42,876 nt of DNA from the NCBI GenBank assembly GCA_964479375.1, contig CAYZKD010000005.1, positions 1-42,876 on the forward strand, in the 5' to 3' direction. Positions within the stretch are counted from its first letter, which is position 1, and the number at the start of each line of letters is the position of its first letter. Shown piece by piece: positions 1 to 8,768 of this stretch. The translations under genes and the position numbers were made by a program. The notes below the pieces were generated by a model that saw only the letters and a list, made by a program, of their open reading frames with translations, made no database searches and was not told the DNA's origin. This stretch comes from CAYXTC01 sp964479375 (GTDB lineage Bacteria; Patescibacteriota; Minisyncoccia; Minisyncoccales; GWA2-38-27).

Positions 1-122
1 TCCACTATTAAAACCTCAAGGTTTTCTTTTGGAAAATCCTGATTTACCAAGGAATTAAGGCAGTCGGCTATAAACTTTCCTTCATTCCTGCAGGGAATTA
101 TTACTGAGACAAACTTTTCCAT
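1..122 (-). CDS. Family 2 glycosyltransferase, N-terminal fragment
   Basis: Reading the minus strand from the ATG at 122-120 gives a 40-residue open N-terminus that runs off the window edge. It starts MEKFVSVIIPCRNEGK and continues through CLNSLVNQDFP to LEVLIV, which is the first beta strand and helix of a GT-A fold family 2 glycosyltransferase (the VSVIIPCRNE block followed by the LEVLIVDD-type strand). The catalytic aspartates and the rest of the protein lie outside the window. Its start overlaps the end of the upstream membrane glycosyltransferase gene by 41 bases, so the two are probably co-translated. Donor and acceptor cannot be told from this fragment. Confidence 0.82.
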   Translation of the reverse strand, partial: MEKFVSVIIPCRNEGKFIADCLNSLVNQDFPKENLEVLIV

Positions 123-1362
123 AAATTTTATCCACTAAAATACTAATTGGAAAGGCAGAAAAAATCAAAACCAAACCCATAACAGGCACCATGTATCTTA
201 AAATAGTGTGGGTAGACAAGGTCAAGGCGTAAAAGTAAAGTATCACAGCTAGAATCAAAACCATACTTAAGATTTTTTCTTTTCTTTTTCTAAAAGCGTA
301 AACCAGTCCGTAAAGAGCCGCAGCCAGATAAGGAATCTGAACTGCCAGAATTATCCCTTCATACCACTGCTGAGAGGTCGCATACCAAGATCTGGTTATT
401 CTTAACCACAGCAATTCGAAGAAAATAGAAGGATTCTTTCTAAACTCGCCAAAAGCAAAAGATATCATTTCCTGTTTGTTCTCAAAGTCTTGAGTCCTTA
501 CTTTTTCCATAAATTCCTGAAGTTCAGACGAGATAGGGGTTCTGTCCCCTCCCTCTCCTTCCTGTACGGTAAAGGTGAGCCCCCGCACCAGAATGGTAGA
601 GCCCATGGTAGATAAGGGGATAATTTCTCCGGTGTCTTGAAATACATACAACTCCCAGGGAAAAAGAATCGAAAGGTTGGCCATTATCAGAAGAAAAGCG
701 AATAACAGTCTTTTCTTGAAAGACAACCTCTTGAATAAAAATACCAATATTGCCAAAACCAGAACCAGCAACATAGAATTGGGCCTGATCAAAGAAGAAG
801 CGCCAATCGCAAACCCTCCCATAATGATATAGAAAAAGTTCATCTTCTTTATAGAAAGAATATAGAGGAAAATGCCAAGATACAGAAGAAGTATAAAGGG
901 CACTTCCGTGTGGGGATTTTTAATGAACCAGAGATTAAAAGGATAACTCAGCCATAAAACAGAAGCAATCAGGCCCATTTTCCTGCTAAAAAGAGCCTCG
1001 CCAATTAAAAAAAGCAGACAAGAAGCAAGGGCGACAAAAATAACATTGAAGAAAACGATTAACTGAATTTCATTGATCCCTGTCCAGTCAGATACGAGGA
1101 AGATCCCGGACAAAATAATAGGATATCCCGGGGGGCTGCTAGTCAGCACTTCTCCTTCTTTGGTAAGGCCCTGTCCTTGCATAAGGCTCTCTGCCACTGG
1201 CTTGTAGCGGGCGAAAAAATCACTTCCCGGCTGCTCGTGCTCTGAGGGACCGAAATCTCCCAAGATTAGCAGGAATAAAATGGAAAAGAGAACAGATACA
1301 ATAAAAATAGAAATAAAGAGCAGCTTCTTATCCCTATAAATTTTAGAAAAGAATTCCTTCAT
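82..1362 (-). CDS. ArnT/PMT-like membrane glycosyltransferase (GT39-type)
   Basis: This 426-residue polytopic membrane protein has the layout of lipid-phosphate-sugar dependent glycosyltransferases. A first membrane segment (about residues 13-36) is followed by an extracytoplasmic loop with an acidic motif (SDFFARYKPVAESL) and SSPPGYPIIL, then a series of hydrophobic helices and a C-terminal helical bundle. Family knowledge: such enzymes move a sugar from a polyprenyl-phosphate carrier onto lipid, protein or glycan on the outer face of the membrane. The length is at the short end for the family. The start overlaps the methyltransferase stop by 4 bases (ATGA), which suggests translational coupling. 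The specific sugar is unknown. Confidence 0.8.
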   Translation of the reverse strand: MKEFFSKIYRDKKLLFISIFIVSVLFSILFLLILGDFGPSEHEQPGSDFFARYKPVAESLMQGQGLTKEGEVLTSSPPGYPIILSGIFLVSDWTGINEIQLIVFFNVIFVALASCLLFLIGEALFSRKMGLIASVLWLSYPFNLWFIKNPHTEVPFILLLYLGIFLYILSIKKMNFFYIIMGGFAIGASSLIRPNSMLLVLVLAILVFLFKRLSFKKRLLFAFLLIMANLSILFPWELYVFQDTGEIIPLSTMGSTILVRGLTFTVQEGEGGDRTPISSELQEFMEKVRTQDFENKQEMISFAFGEFRKNPSIFFELLWLRITRSWYATSQQWYEGIILAVQIPYLAAALYGLVYAFRKRKEKILSMVLILAVILYFYALTLSTHTILRYMVPVMGLVLIFSAFPISILVDKIYGKVCLSNNSLQE

Positions 1363-2129
1363 ACTTGTTTTCTACAAATAAATATTCTTCTTAAGCCCAG
1401 CAAGGGCATTAAAGTATTTTTAAAGTTCCTCTCAACCCATTCTCCGAATTTAATTAAAAACTTGGGGCCTGCCGGGATAAACACGGTGGCCTCTTCTTTT
1501 TCAATGTTCATGCCCGCTTCCTTGATGAACTTATGCATACTTCTGCGCCTTAAAAACCTGTGAGGGCCCTCGCTGTGATGAATATTGAAGATAGCGGCTA
1601 AAGAATGAATAGGCTCCCAGAGGATATTAGGAGTGGTGATAACAACCTCTCCTTTAGGTTTTGTCACTCTGGCCATCTCTTTTATCAAGACACCGGGGCG
1701 AGGGAAATGCTCAACTGTTTCAAAGCAGAGGACTGCCTCAAACTCATTGTCCGGCAGAGGAAGAGGCAGATTGTCAAAAAATTGAGTTCTAAAATCAATC
1801 CCGGCTTCGGAGAGCTGTTTTTTACATATTTCCTGCATTTTTAAAGTAAGATCTGCGCATACTGCCTTCCTTGCTTTATTGTTCTGCCAAAAATAGAGGG
1901 TCCCGTTTCCTGTTCTGCTGCAAATATCTAGAATATAGCTTTGATCGGGAAAGGAGCAAAGCCTGAGCCCGTCTGTAAATCTCCGGAAATAAGAGTAGGT
2001 CTTCTCGTTTATCTCGTCATAATCAATGGTTTGGTCCCAGTGCTCCCCCACTTCTTTCAAAGACCAGTCGGAGTTGCTCAGGTAATGGACTTCTTTTTTT
2101 ATCCTCTGCCAAAAATTGTCTTCTTCCAT
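1359..2129 (-). CDS. Class I SAM-dependent methyltransferase
   Basis: This 256-residue protein has a Methyltransf_11-type Rossmann fold. Motif I is LDICSRTGNGT (about residues 68-78), an acidic end of strand 2 follows in VCADLT, and the motif IV/post-motif region is FEAVLCFETVEHF. The C-terminal third carries a basic segment (FLRRRSMHKF) often seen in methyltransferases from polysaccharide loci. Its likely role is methylation of a sugar or glycan-lipid intermediate; the acceptor cannot be deduced. The start lies 31 bases inside the end of the FrhB-like gene and the end overlaps the next membrane glycosyltransferase by 4 bases, so it is part of the continuous glycan operon. Confidence 0.85.
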   Translation of the reverse strand: MEEDNFWQRIKKEVHYLSNSDWSLKEVGEHWDQTIDYDEINEKTYSYFRRFTDGLRLCSFPDQSYILDICSRTGNGTLYFWQNNKARKAVCADLTLKMQEICKKQLSEAGIDFRTQFFDNLPLPLPDNEFEAVLCFETVEHFPRPGVLIKEMARVTKPKGEVVITTPNILWEPIHSLAAIFNIHHSEGPHRFLRRRSMHKFIKEAGMNIEKEEATVFIPAGPKFLIKFGEWVERNFKNTLMPLLGLRRIFICRKQV

Positions 2130-3037
2130 AAAATTATTTTTCTTCTGACACTGGTTAATATCAGCATTAATTTAAGAGGCAATCTCTTATCTTTTAAAAC
2201 TTTTCTAACTGTATTTTTAAAACTGCTTTGTTTTATTCTCTTGTGATAAAGGTTCCCTTTATGGGACTTAACTATCTCCTCAGGACTTATTGTCTCAAAC
2301 TTGATTCTTTCCCTAAAAAGGTTGAACAATTTCTCTCCCACATCATTTCTCACAATAATAGTGCTGTATCTTTTAAAATCTTTATGCCAGAAATCGCCAA
2401 AGGAAATGTCCGCTTCTTCGTTAGTGTAAAAGTGACAATCCTCACATCCCCGCGCCAAGAAGGCAAGATTCAGATAATCGTAAAGGTCTTTGGGCAACTG
2501 TTTACAGGTCCCGTCTTTTAATTCTGCCCTGAAGCCTCCGGGATACTCCCCTCCCCTGTAATTAATACTTTTAATGTTTTCTCTGTTAATCTTTAATTTG
2601 TCTAACAGATATTCTGTAGCCCGCCAATCCATACACCAGCCGCAGAAAAATCCAATCAAAAACTTTACATTCTCTTTGTTAATCTTCCGAAGAACGGAAA
2701 TAGTGCAGGGATGGGCCACTACTGCCAGCCGCTTGTCCTTATTCTCTTCTATTATATTCAGCGTCTCTTTAACCGGAACGCGGATATATTTTGAGCCAGC
2801 CGCCTCTTTAATCTCCTTTTCAGTGGCAAGACATTTTAGTTTCGGCTTCTGAGGGTAATTTTTGTCCCAGCCAACGGCTATTATTCCCTCAACCAGATTA
2901 TTTTCAATTAAAGCGAGCAGTAAACTGGTAAGACACCCGCCGGAAGAGCCCTTCTCTCTAATTTCTCTATCAATGCTTTGGCCGATATAGCAGTCAGAGT
3001 ACGCCCCCAATATTTTTTTAAAATCTTTCTTACTCAC
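2099..3037 (-). CDS. FrhB/FdhB-like (coenzyme F420 hydrogenase beta subunit family) protein
   Basis: This 312-residue protein matches the FrhB/FdhB fold. The N-terminal part has REKGSSGGCLTSLL, the middle has VVAHPCTISVLRK and a cysteine-containing GFFCGWC block, and the C-terminal half carries the iron-sulfur-type motif CEDCHFYTNEEADISFGD. Family knowledge: F420-reducing hydrogenase beta subunits bind FAD and 4Fe-4S, and homologues are common in exopolysaccharide clusters, sometimes next to pyruvyl transferases, where their reaction is unsettled. No other hydrogenase or F420 gene is visible here, so an energy-metabolism role is unlikely. Its start overlaps the glycosyltransferase stop by 4 bases. 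Function in the glycan pathway is unknown; a redox step on a sugar or lipid is an inference. Confidence 0.8.
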   Translation of the reverse strand: MSKKDFKKILGAYSDCYIGQSIDREIREKGSSGGCLTSLLLALIENNLVEGIIAVGWDKNYPQKPKLKCLATEKEIKEAAGSKYIRVPVKETLNIIEENKDKRLAVVAHPCTISVLRKINKENVKFLIGFFCGWCMDWRATEYLLDKLKINRENIKSINYRGGEYPGGFRAELKDGTCKQLPKDLYDYLNLAFLARGCEDCHFYTNEEADISFGDFWHKDFKRYSTIIVRNDVGEKLFNLFRERIKFETISPEEIVKSHKGNLYHKRIKQSSFKNTVRKVLKDKRLPLKLMLILTSVRRKIILWKKTIFGRG

Positions 3038-3870
3038 CTACCTCTTTTATTTATTAAATCCGCGATCAAACCGAAAAAGAAAGTTTGAAGAGCAGTCGCG
3101 CAAAGCAGAACAAAGGTAACATCCATAAACTTGGGGGTAAAGAAAAAAGAGTATACCCCTAATATCAAGGCTCCAGCAAATATTATCAAACTAAGGGGAA
3201 GGAAAATCTTAAAAGGATTAAAATAAAGGATAACCCTTACAATCAGTTGTAAGAAATTAAGGGTATCTTGTATCGGTTTTATCTTAGACTTTCCCTCTCT
3301 TTTGCTGTAACTAATAGGAACGTATTTAACATCTCTGCTTTCGCTGAACATAGCCAGGGTAATAGTGCTTGTTAAGGAAAAACTGGAAGGCAGAATAGGC
3401 AAGAATTTTTCAGCCAGGTCTTTCTTAAAAATCCTGAGACCGGAGTTTAGGTCGGGAATCTTAAATCCGACCAGATAACTGGCCAGTTTCTTTAAAAACC
3501 ATTTGGCAGGTTTTCTTACAGCAGGGACGCCTGATTTCTCTCTTGCCCCAACCACCATATCATAATCTGGAACATATTTGAGAAGTTTCAGAAAATCCTT
3601 GGGAGAATAAGTGGCGTCAGCATCTATTATACCGATGTTTTCATGTTTTGCTCTCTTTATGCCGGTCTTTATAGCAGCCCCGTATCCTTGGTTATATTTG
3701 TGAGAAAAGACCCTTGCCCCTGTCTGCTTCGCTATCTCCAAAGAGTTATCGGTAGACTTGTCATCTACAACAATAATTTCAGCTTGCGGCAAAACCTGTT
3801 GCAGTTCATTGACAATAGATTTAAGGCTTTTCTCCTCGTTAAATACCGGTATGACAATGCTTATATCCAT
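3034..3870 (-). CDS. Dolichyl-phosphate-mannose-synthase-like GT2 with C-terminal membrane helices
   Basis: This 278-residue protein is a family 2 glycosyltransferase. It opens MDISIVIPVFNEEKSL, with the nucleotide-binding VVDDKSTDNS at about residues 34-43 and the DxD-type metal site IIDADATYSP at about residues 81-90. The last 65 residues hold two hydrophobic helices, as in polyprenyl-phosphate glycosyltransferases of the Dpm1/GtrB kind. The likely reaction is transfer of a sugar from a nucleotide donor to a polyprenyl-phosphate, supplying the membrane-bound donor used by enzymes such as the ArnT-like protein at 82-1362. It sits 4 bases downstream of the AglD-like gene and overlaps the FrhB-like gene by 4 bases. 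Confidence 0.88.
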   Translation of the reverse strand: MDISIVIPVFNEEKSLKSIVNELQQVLPQAEIIVVDDKSTDNSLEIAKQTGARVFSHKYNQGYGAAIKTGIKRAKHENIGIIDADATYSPKDFLKLLKYVPDYDMVVGAREKSGVPAVRKPAKWFLKKLASYLVGFKIPDLNSGLRIFKKDLAEKFLPILPSSFSLTSTITLAMFSESRDVKYVPISYSKREGKSKIKPIQDTLNFLQLIVRVILYFNPFKIFLPLSLIIFAGALILGVYSFFFTPKFMDVTFVLLCATALQTFFFGLIADLINKRGR

Positions 3871-3874
3871 AAAT

Positions 3875-4819
3875 TTATTTCTTTAAAATTAATATTATCC
3901 CGGGAACGGACAGAATAATTCCCACCAAAAGGATAAGAAGGGAGAAAGCAACCGCTAAAGATCCCGGGATATTGAATATAGAGAAGAAGAATATATAAGT
4001 GGCCTCTCTAGTGCCTAATCCTAATACAGTGACGGGTAAAAGCAAGACTATCCAAGACAAGGCGATAATCAGAAAAAGGTTAAAAAAACCTATCTTCACC
4101 CCAAGGGAAACGGCCAAAAGGTAGTATATAGAGGCCATTGCCAAACAGTATGCGACAGCCCATCCCAAAACCTTAGCAAATAAAGCGGGGTTCATTTCTT
4201 TCATCGCTTTAAAAAAATCTCTAAAGAATAAATCTGCCTTTTCTCTTACGGAAGAAGGGAGAAAGAACCCCAGAAGAACTTTTGTAACTTTTTGGGCTTC
4301 TTTCCTCTGTATTAGAAAATAAATTGCACCGCTGACCAGCGCTAAAAACAAAACGAGAATAAGCCACCCTATTTCCATCTTTATTCTACCAAATAGCAAT
4401 AAATTTAAAACGCCCAGCAAAGCAACCGGTATTATAACGACCAGGACCGCCAGCCTGTCCATAAGAGCAGTATAAAAGGCCCTGCCCCCAGAAACAGGGG
4501 TTAATTCTGTTAAATATTTGGCTCTCCAAAACTCTCCCAGTTTCCCCGGAGTAACCGTCCCCAAAAAGAGCCCCTTTAAGAAAGCTCCTGCCAGCATTTT
4601 AAAAGGAACGTTAATATGCTGAGCCCTGACTAAAGCCCTCCATTTAAAAATAGATATTATGGGAGATAAAGGAAGCAGAATAAGAGCAAAAAGGAAATAG
4701 AAAAGATTAATGCTTTTGAAAGTCAAAAAGAGCTCCTGAAAGTCGATCCGCAGAAGGATATAAAGGAATAGAATTATTCCGATAATTCTAAGGTATTTGC
4801 TGTATTTCTTTAGAATCAT
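3875..4819 (-). CDS. AglD-like / lysylphosphatidylglycerol-synthase-TM family membrane protein
   Basis: This 314-residue integral membrane protein has about eight hydrophobic helices and matches the UPF0104/LPG_synthase_TM family. Conserved features include the early FKWRALVRAQ segment, GLFLGTVTPGKLGEFWRAKYL (about residues 88-108) and a late LPVTVLGLGTREATY block. Family knowledge: relatives include the membrane domain of MprF and proteins annotated as flippases or linked to dolichol-phosphate sugar pathways in archaea. Next to a Dpm1-like transferase it is probably involved in moving or using polyprenyl-linked sugars across the membrane; this is inference from context. It overlaps the upstream polymerase-like gene by 32 bases. 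Confidence 0.8.
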   Translation of the reverse strand: MILKKYSKYLRIIGIILFLYILLRIDFQELFLTFKSINLFYFLFALILLPLSPIISIFKWRALVRAQHINVPFKMLAGAFLKGLFLGTVTPGKLGEFWRAKYLTELTPVSGGRAFYTALMDRLAVLVVIIPVALLGVLNLLLFGRIKMEIGWLILVLFLALVSGAIYFLIQRKEAQKVTKVLLGFFLPSSVREKADLFFRDFFKAMKEMNPALFAKVLGWAVAYCLAMASIYYLLAVSLGVKIGFFNLFLIIALSWIVLLLPVTVLGLGTREATYIFFFSIFNIPGSLAVAFSLLILLVGIILSVPGIILILKK

Positions 4820-6062
4820 AAGCGCTTTTTAAACTAAGTCCTGCCATGGTTAGGCCGGCAAAAAACCAGTAGACCTCTGAGACCTTTACTACGATAAAGG
4901 GCTCTGTCGCCAAAGAGCAAAAGAGCATTGCCACCGTGGCTGCTATAAGCCCCCCGCACAACCCGATCAGAAAACCGTCTTGGCTTTTTAAGAAACCGCG
5001 AATGGCCTTTTTCATTAAAAGAAAGATTAAAGCCAAAAAGGCTATGCTTCCCAAAAGCCCTGTTTCCACTAGATTCCGCAGATACTGGTTGTGAGCCTCG
5101 TGCAAGTAGCCCTTGCCCAGCCCGAAAAAAAGCAGCGAAGCGCCTCCCTCTTCAACGCCCTTGGAAAATATCCAGGTTATAACCCCCATCCTCTTCTGCT
5201 GGAAGGCCTCCATAACCCTGACCGGAGAATAGAATCCTTTCATTTTGTCCGATTCAAGGGGGTGTCGCAAGAAGAGAAGCCAGACAGCAACAAAAATAAT
5301 TATCAGAAAAACAATTGAATATCGAAGAAGATTATTTCTCTTTTTCTTCATCAGGAACAAAAAGGCCGTCAGAGAAAAGACGATTGCCCCGGCCAATACC
5401 ACCGTATCTGAGCCGGAGCCGAAAACACCAAAAGCAGGGGTAATAGATAAAACTCCAAGCAAGGCTTTCTTAACCTTTGAAATTTTCAGTTGCAAGAAAT
5501 AAAAAATGAAGATATTAAAGAAAAAAATAAAAAGGAGGAGAAAGAAACCTCCCACGGGGAAAACCCCCTTCTCGCCAATAGCCCCTATCCTCTTCCCGTA
5601 ATGACCCCCCGTGTAGTTCCCGCTTGCAGTCTCATAAATAATGTTGGCTGTATTGGCAAGGCCCAGCACAAGCCACACCTTTATTAAAAACTTAGCCGAC
5701 TTCAAGCTTTTTATATGGTAAAAAACATAGAAATAGAAAAGAAAGAACTCAACCTCTTTCAGGAAGTAAAAAAAGCCCCTGCTTTTCTCAAGACCCCCGA
5801 AGGTCCAGTTGGTAAGAACGCTTATTGCTCCGGCGAGAAGCCAGACCATAATCGGGAAAAACAAAGGAGCTTTTTTGAAGCCCTTCCTGGAAATTAATTC
5901 AATTATCCAAACAGCTCCCAGTATTGATATAAGAATATCCTCTGCTCTGATCTCAACAAGCCTGCCTTTGGATATTTCCCCTAAAGACAAACTGGGAGAC
6001 AGGGCAATAGCTGCCGCTATTAAGATTAACGGTATTATCTTTATTATCTCTTTTCTGGTCAT
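4788..6062 (-). CDS. O-antigen ligase / Wzy-type polymerase family membrane protein
   Basis: This 424-residue protein is strongly hydrophobic with roughly ten to twelve membrane segments. In the large periplasmic-type loop before the last helices it has GLGKGYLHEAHNQYLRNLVE, which matches the conserved histidine-containing motif of the O-antigen ligase/Wzy_C family (compare the HNQTLQYL motif in the larger protein at 33836-36064). The expected role is polymerising or ligating undecaprenyl-linked oligosaccharide repeat units outside the membrane. The start overlaps the next gene upstream by 4 bases and the end overlaps the AglD-like gene by 32 bases. Ligase and polymerase cannot be told apart from sequence alone. 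Confidence 0.82.
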   Translation of the reverse strand: MTRKEIIKIIPLILIAAAIALSPSLSLGEISKGRLVEIRAEDILISILGAVWIIELISRKGFKKAPLFFPIMVWLLAGAISVLTNWTFGGLEKSRGFFYFLKEVEFFLFYFYVFYHIKSLKSAKFLIKVWLVLGLANTANIIYETASGNYTGGHYGKRIGAIGEKGVFPVGGFFLLLFIFFFNIFIFYFLQLKISKVKKALLGVLSITPAFGVFGSGSDTVVLAGAIVFSLTAFLFLMKKKRNNLLRYSIVFLIIIFVAVWLLFLRHPLESDKMKGFYSPVRVMEAFQQKRMGVITWIFSKGVEEGGASLLFFGLGKGYLHEAHNQYLRNLVETGLLGSIAFLALIFLLMKKAIRGFLKSQDGFLIGLCGGLIAATVAMLFCSLATEPFIVVKVSEVYWFFAGLTMAGLSLKSAYDSKEIQQIP

Positions 6063-6910
6063 CTGAAGAGTTTTTTAATTTTTCTCGCAGCAGATAGCAG
6101 TAATCTCCAAGGATAAAAAAAGGCCAAAGCAGCCAAAATTCTCCGAAAAATAGCAGGCTTTTTCAGTTCTCCTTGAGAAGATAGAATAAAATCTGCCTCC
6201 CTCAGGGTCATTATGTGAAGAAACTTTCCCGTAAGCCCGATATTAAAATCCGCTTCTTCTTTCTTGTCTTTATCCTCTTCAATCTGGGCATGGCTTGATT
6301 TATGGTTCTGATGAACAACAGTTACGGCTCCGGTAGCATCAATAAAAGGAATGCCGAAAGAGCGGGCATTATAAATAAACCAGTTATCCCAGGCCGGCCT
6401 CCCTACGGCAAAAGGGGGAATCTCAAGAAAAAGGCCTCTGGGGAAAATAAAGTAGTCAATGCCAGAATACCTGTGCAAGACCCCCTTCTTTTCTATTTCC
6501 TTTTTTAATTTCTTTTGCCAGTCCTTTTTAAAATCAATCTCATTATTCACGTCAAGATCTGTTCTTCTGCCGCTTATTAAAAATTTCTCTTTCTTGACTA
6601 TCTTCACGGCAGATGCCATCTCTGAGAAAAAAATAATATCGGAGTTGCTGTATACCATAACAGAGTTTTCGGCTTCTTTTTGAGCAATGGAAAAGGCCGA
6701 ACTCAAAAGAGGGGTGCCGAATCTGTTCTTTTTTATTCCGGGAATATGTTTTATGCCGAATTCCTCTGCTGTCTCTCTTGTGCCCTCTTCTTTTCCCAAT
6801 AGTATAATCTCACAGTCCGGTCCCAGCCGAATCCAGCTTTTAATGGCATTTCTCTGCATTATTCTGTCTTTTCCTTCAAATGGTTTGGGGATAGTAAAAA
6901 TAGTTAACAT
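6059..6910 (-). CDS. Putative GT-A fold glycosyltransferase, distant
   Basis: This 283-residue protein lacks the standard family 2 N-terminus but reads as a GT-A-like nucleotide-diphospho-sugar transferase. It opens MLTIFTIPKPFEG, has a long alternating alpha/beta N-terminal half, a DxD-like VMVYSNSDIIFF (about residues 84-95) and a later DYFIFPRGLF plus RPAWDNWFIY block typical of glycan-processing enzymes in polysaccharide loci. There is no signal peptide. It begins 3 bases after the stop of the next glycosyltransferase gene (6914-7798) and ends with a 4-base overlap into the polymerase gene. Family assignment is moderate and donor and acceptor are unknown. Confidence 0.65.
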   Translation of the reverse strand: MLTIFTIPKPFEGKDRIMQRNAIKSWIRLGPDCEIILLGKEEGTRETAEEFGIKHIPGIKKNRFGTPLLSSAFSIAQKEAENSVMVYSNSDIIFFSEMASAVKIVKKEKFLISGRRTDLDVNNEIDFKKDWQKKLKKEIEKKGVLHRYSGIDYFIFPRGLFLEIPPFAVGRPAWDNWFIYNARSFGIPFIDATGAVTVVHQNHKSSHAQIEEDKDKKEEADFNIGLTGKFLHIMTLREADFILSSQGELKKPAIFRRILAALAFFYPWRLLLSAARKIKKLFR

Positions 6911-6913
6911 AAA

Positions 6914-7798
6914 TCAAATAAAAAGATACGAGAGAATCTTTTTGAAAAACATTAACGGATTATACCAGAAAGCCCTTGACCAGCAAATAAAGGCGCTGTG
7001 GATTCTTTTTTGTTTTAAGGCCTCTATCCCCAGCCTTCCCAGGACTTTGATATAGAACTCACCGCAAATCCTTTCCGCTTCGTCGGTCCATTTCTCAATC
7101 TCGGGCTTCCATTTCCGAAGGTAGGATTCTGTAGCCTCTATCCGGGAATCAATATCCAAGGTCATCTTTTCCCTGCTACCGCAATAACTGATTACTAATG
7201 GTTTTGGCACAAAGTCTGCCTTATAACTATTCTTTGCCATCTTCATCCAGATATCATAATCAATATGGCTTTTAAGGTCCTGGTCAAATCCCCCTATTCT
7301 TTGCAAAGACTCTTTAACAAAAAGGCAGGAAGAAGGAACAGTGGAAAGCCCTTTCCGGACTATCTCAGACCGGATGTCTCCCTTTATCCTGGGCCGCCCC
7401 TCCTTTATTAACTTTCCTTTTTCATTAACAATTTTGTTGCCGCAATAAACAACGTCTGCCTCGGGCTTGCTTTCTGCCAACGCCACCTGTTCTTTTATCT
7501 TTTCTGGAAGCCACTCATCGTCATCGTCTAAGAAAGCAACATACTTGCCTTCGGCTAAAGAAAGCCCTGTATTCCTGGCAGCGGGAAGCCCCATGTTCTC
7601 TCGGTGTCTTAAGTATTTAGCGTTCGGCAGGCTTTCTACCCATTCTTCTATGCCGCTGTCAGACCCGTCTTCTACTACTAACACCTCAAGGGCCTCGTAG
7701 GTCTGCTCGAGAACGCTTCTAACGGCCCTTTTTAACAAAAGGGGTCTTTGAAGGGTGGTAACTACCACCGAAACCTTGGGATTGTTTTTCTCTGACAT
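6914..7798 (-). CDS. Family 2 glycosyltransferase
   Basis: This is a soluble family 2 glycosyltransferase of 294 residues counted from the ATG at 7798. I prefer that start over an in-frame TTG at 7813, because the ATG removes the overlap with the sulfotransferase and directly precedes the conserved NPKVSVVVTTLQRP block. The nucleotide-binding motif is LVVEDGSDSG and the metal-binding motif is FLDDDDEWLP. A longer C-terminal helical part (about residues 215-294) probably shapes the acceptor site. The gene sits 1 base after the sulfotransferase gene, so the sugar it adds may be the one that is sulfated, which is inference. Confidence 0.88.
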   Translation of the reverse strand: MSEKNNPKVSVVVTTLQRPLLLKRAVRSVLEQTYEALEVLVVEDGSDSGIEEWVESLPNAKYLRHRENMGLPAARNTGLSLAEGKYVAFLDDDDEWLPEKIKEQVALAESKPEADVVYCGNKIVNEKGKLIKEGRPRIKGDIRSEIVRKGLSTVPSSCLFVKESLQRIGGFDQDLKSHIDYDIWMKMAKNSYKADFVPKPLVISYCGSREKMTLDIDSRIEATESYLRKWKPEIEKWTDEAERICGEFYIKVLGRLGIEALKQKRIHSAFICWSRAFWYNPLMFFKKILSYLFI

Positions 7799-7799
7799 A

Positions 7800-8768
7800 T
7801 TATTTTCTGACAAAAACTTTCTCTATCTTGGACTGGAAACTTTGGGGAAGTTTGTAAAAAAACATTTTCAAAAGAAAATAGAAAATCCTCCAGTCAACAG
7901 AAAAGACATGGGAGAAAGTAAAATTGACAGGATAGCCATACTCTTTTAATTTGCCTTGCCCCACAAGTTCGTATTTTAATATTTCCCGAGGGGACAGTTC
8001 CCGCTTCCAGGCATCTGTTCTGGTGGCATCTATTCTTTTAGAAATGTTTTTATGGATAGACCTCCTTTCTTCCGGGACGGCTTCTGCTCCCTTTCTATAA
8101 TACCTTATCATGCCGGCCTCAAAATCAAGACCCAGAAAACGGCATACCTTTGCCAAGGTCTCTTTTGGAGAAAAAACCAATTCTTCGTATCTAATTTCCA
8201 GATAATTATCCTTGCCCCTCAACTTTTCTCCTTTCTCTAAAGCCCTCTTCCATGACAGAAAACTAAGATAGGGATCATTAGGAAACTTCTTTAACATGCC
8301 CTGACCTCTTTTTAATTTATTGGCTTTAAGATGAGAGGCAAAGACCGCCCTTCCGTCCCTGATAATATGAATAAATCTTGCCCCGGGAAACAACTTCCCA
8401 ATCTTGCCCGTCTCGTATATGTATTGAGGGTTCTTATCTCCCCAGACTTTTCCCGTAAGGAAAGAGGAATAAACTTCATCTACAAACCGAGAATAGTCAA
8501 ACGGGATTTTTCTGACTAATTTCTTTTTAAGGTATTCCCTCTCCAGCCCCCATTGAGGAAACTTGTCGTTAGAATAAAGATCATCTAATAATTCTTCTAC
8601 CAGGGACTCTTTGTCTATCTTTTTCTTGCGCCACCTGGGAAAGAGTTTAACTAAAAAATCACTCTCTGGAGGAATAGAGATTTCAGAGTGAACGTTCAGC
8701 ATTGTCCTTAATAAAGTGGTGCCGGACCGAGGACACCCAACAATGAATATGGGCTTTACAGAACTCAT
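7800..8768 (-). CDS. PAPS-dependent sulfotransferase
   Basis: This 322-residue protein (ATG at 8768; an in-frame TTG lies at 8780) has the two hallmark PAPS-binding motifs of the sulfotransferase family. The 5'-phosphosulfate loop is IVGCPRSGTTLLRTML near the N-terminus and the 3'-phosphate site is IHIIRDGRAVFASHL near the middle. A further conserved region is YLEIRYEELVFSPKETLAKVCRFLGL. The expected reaction is transfer of sulfate from PAPS to a sugar hydroxyl, releasing PAP. The PAPS supply (Sat-CysC, CysD, CysN) and PAP removal (CysQ) are encoded in the same locus. It is flanked by two family 2 glycosyltransferases and overlaps the upstream one by 4 bases. Confidence 0.92.
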   Translation of the reverse strand: MSSVKPIFIVGCPRSGTTLLRTMLNVHSEISIPPESDFLVKLFPRWRKKKIDKESLVEELLDDLYSNDKFPQWGLEREYLKKKLVRKIPFDYSRFVDEVYSSFLTGKVWGDKNPQYIYETGKIGKLFPGARFIHIIRDGRAVFASHLKANKLKRGQGMLKKFPNDPYLSFLSWKRALEKGEKLRGKDNYLEIRYEELVFSPKETLAKVCRFLGLDFEAGMIRYYRKGAEAVPEERRSIHKNISKRIDATRTDAWKRELSPREILKYELVGQGKLKEYGYPVNFTFSHVFSVDWRIFYFLLKMFFYKLPQSFQSKIEKVFVRK

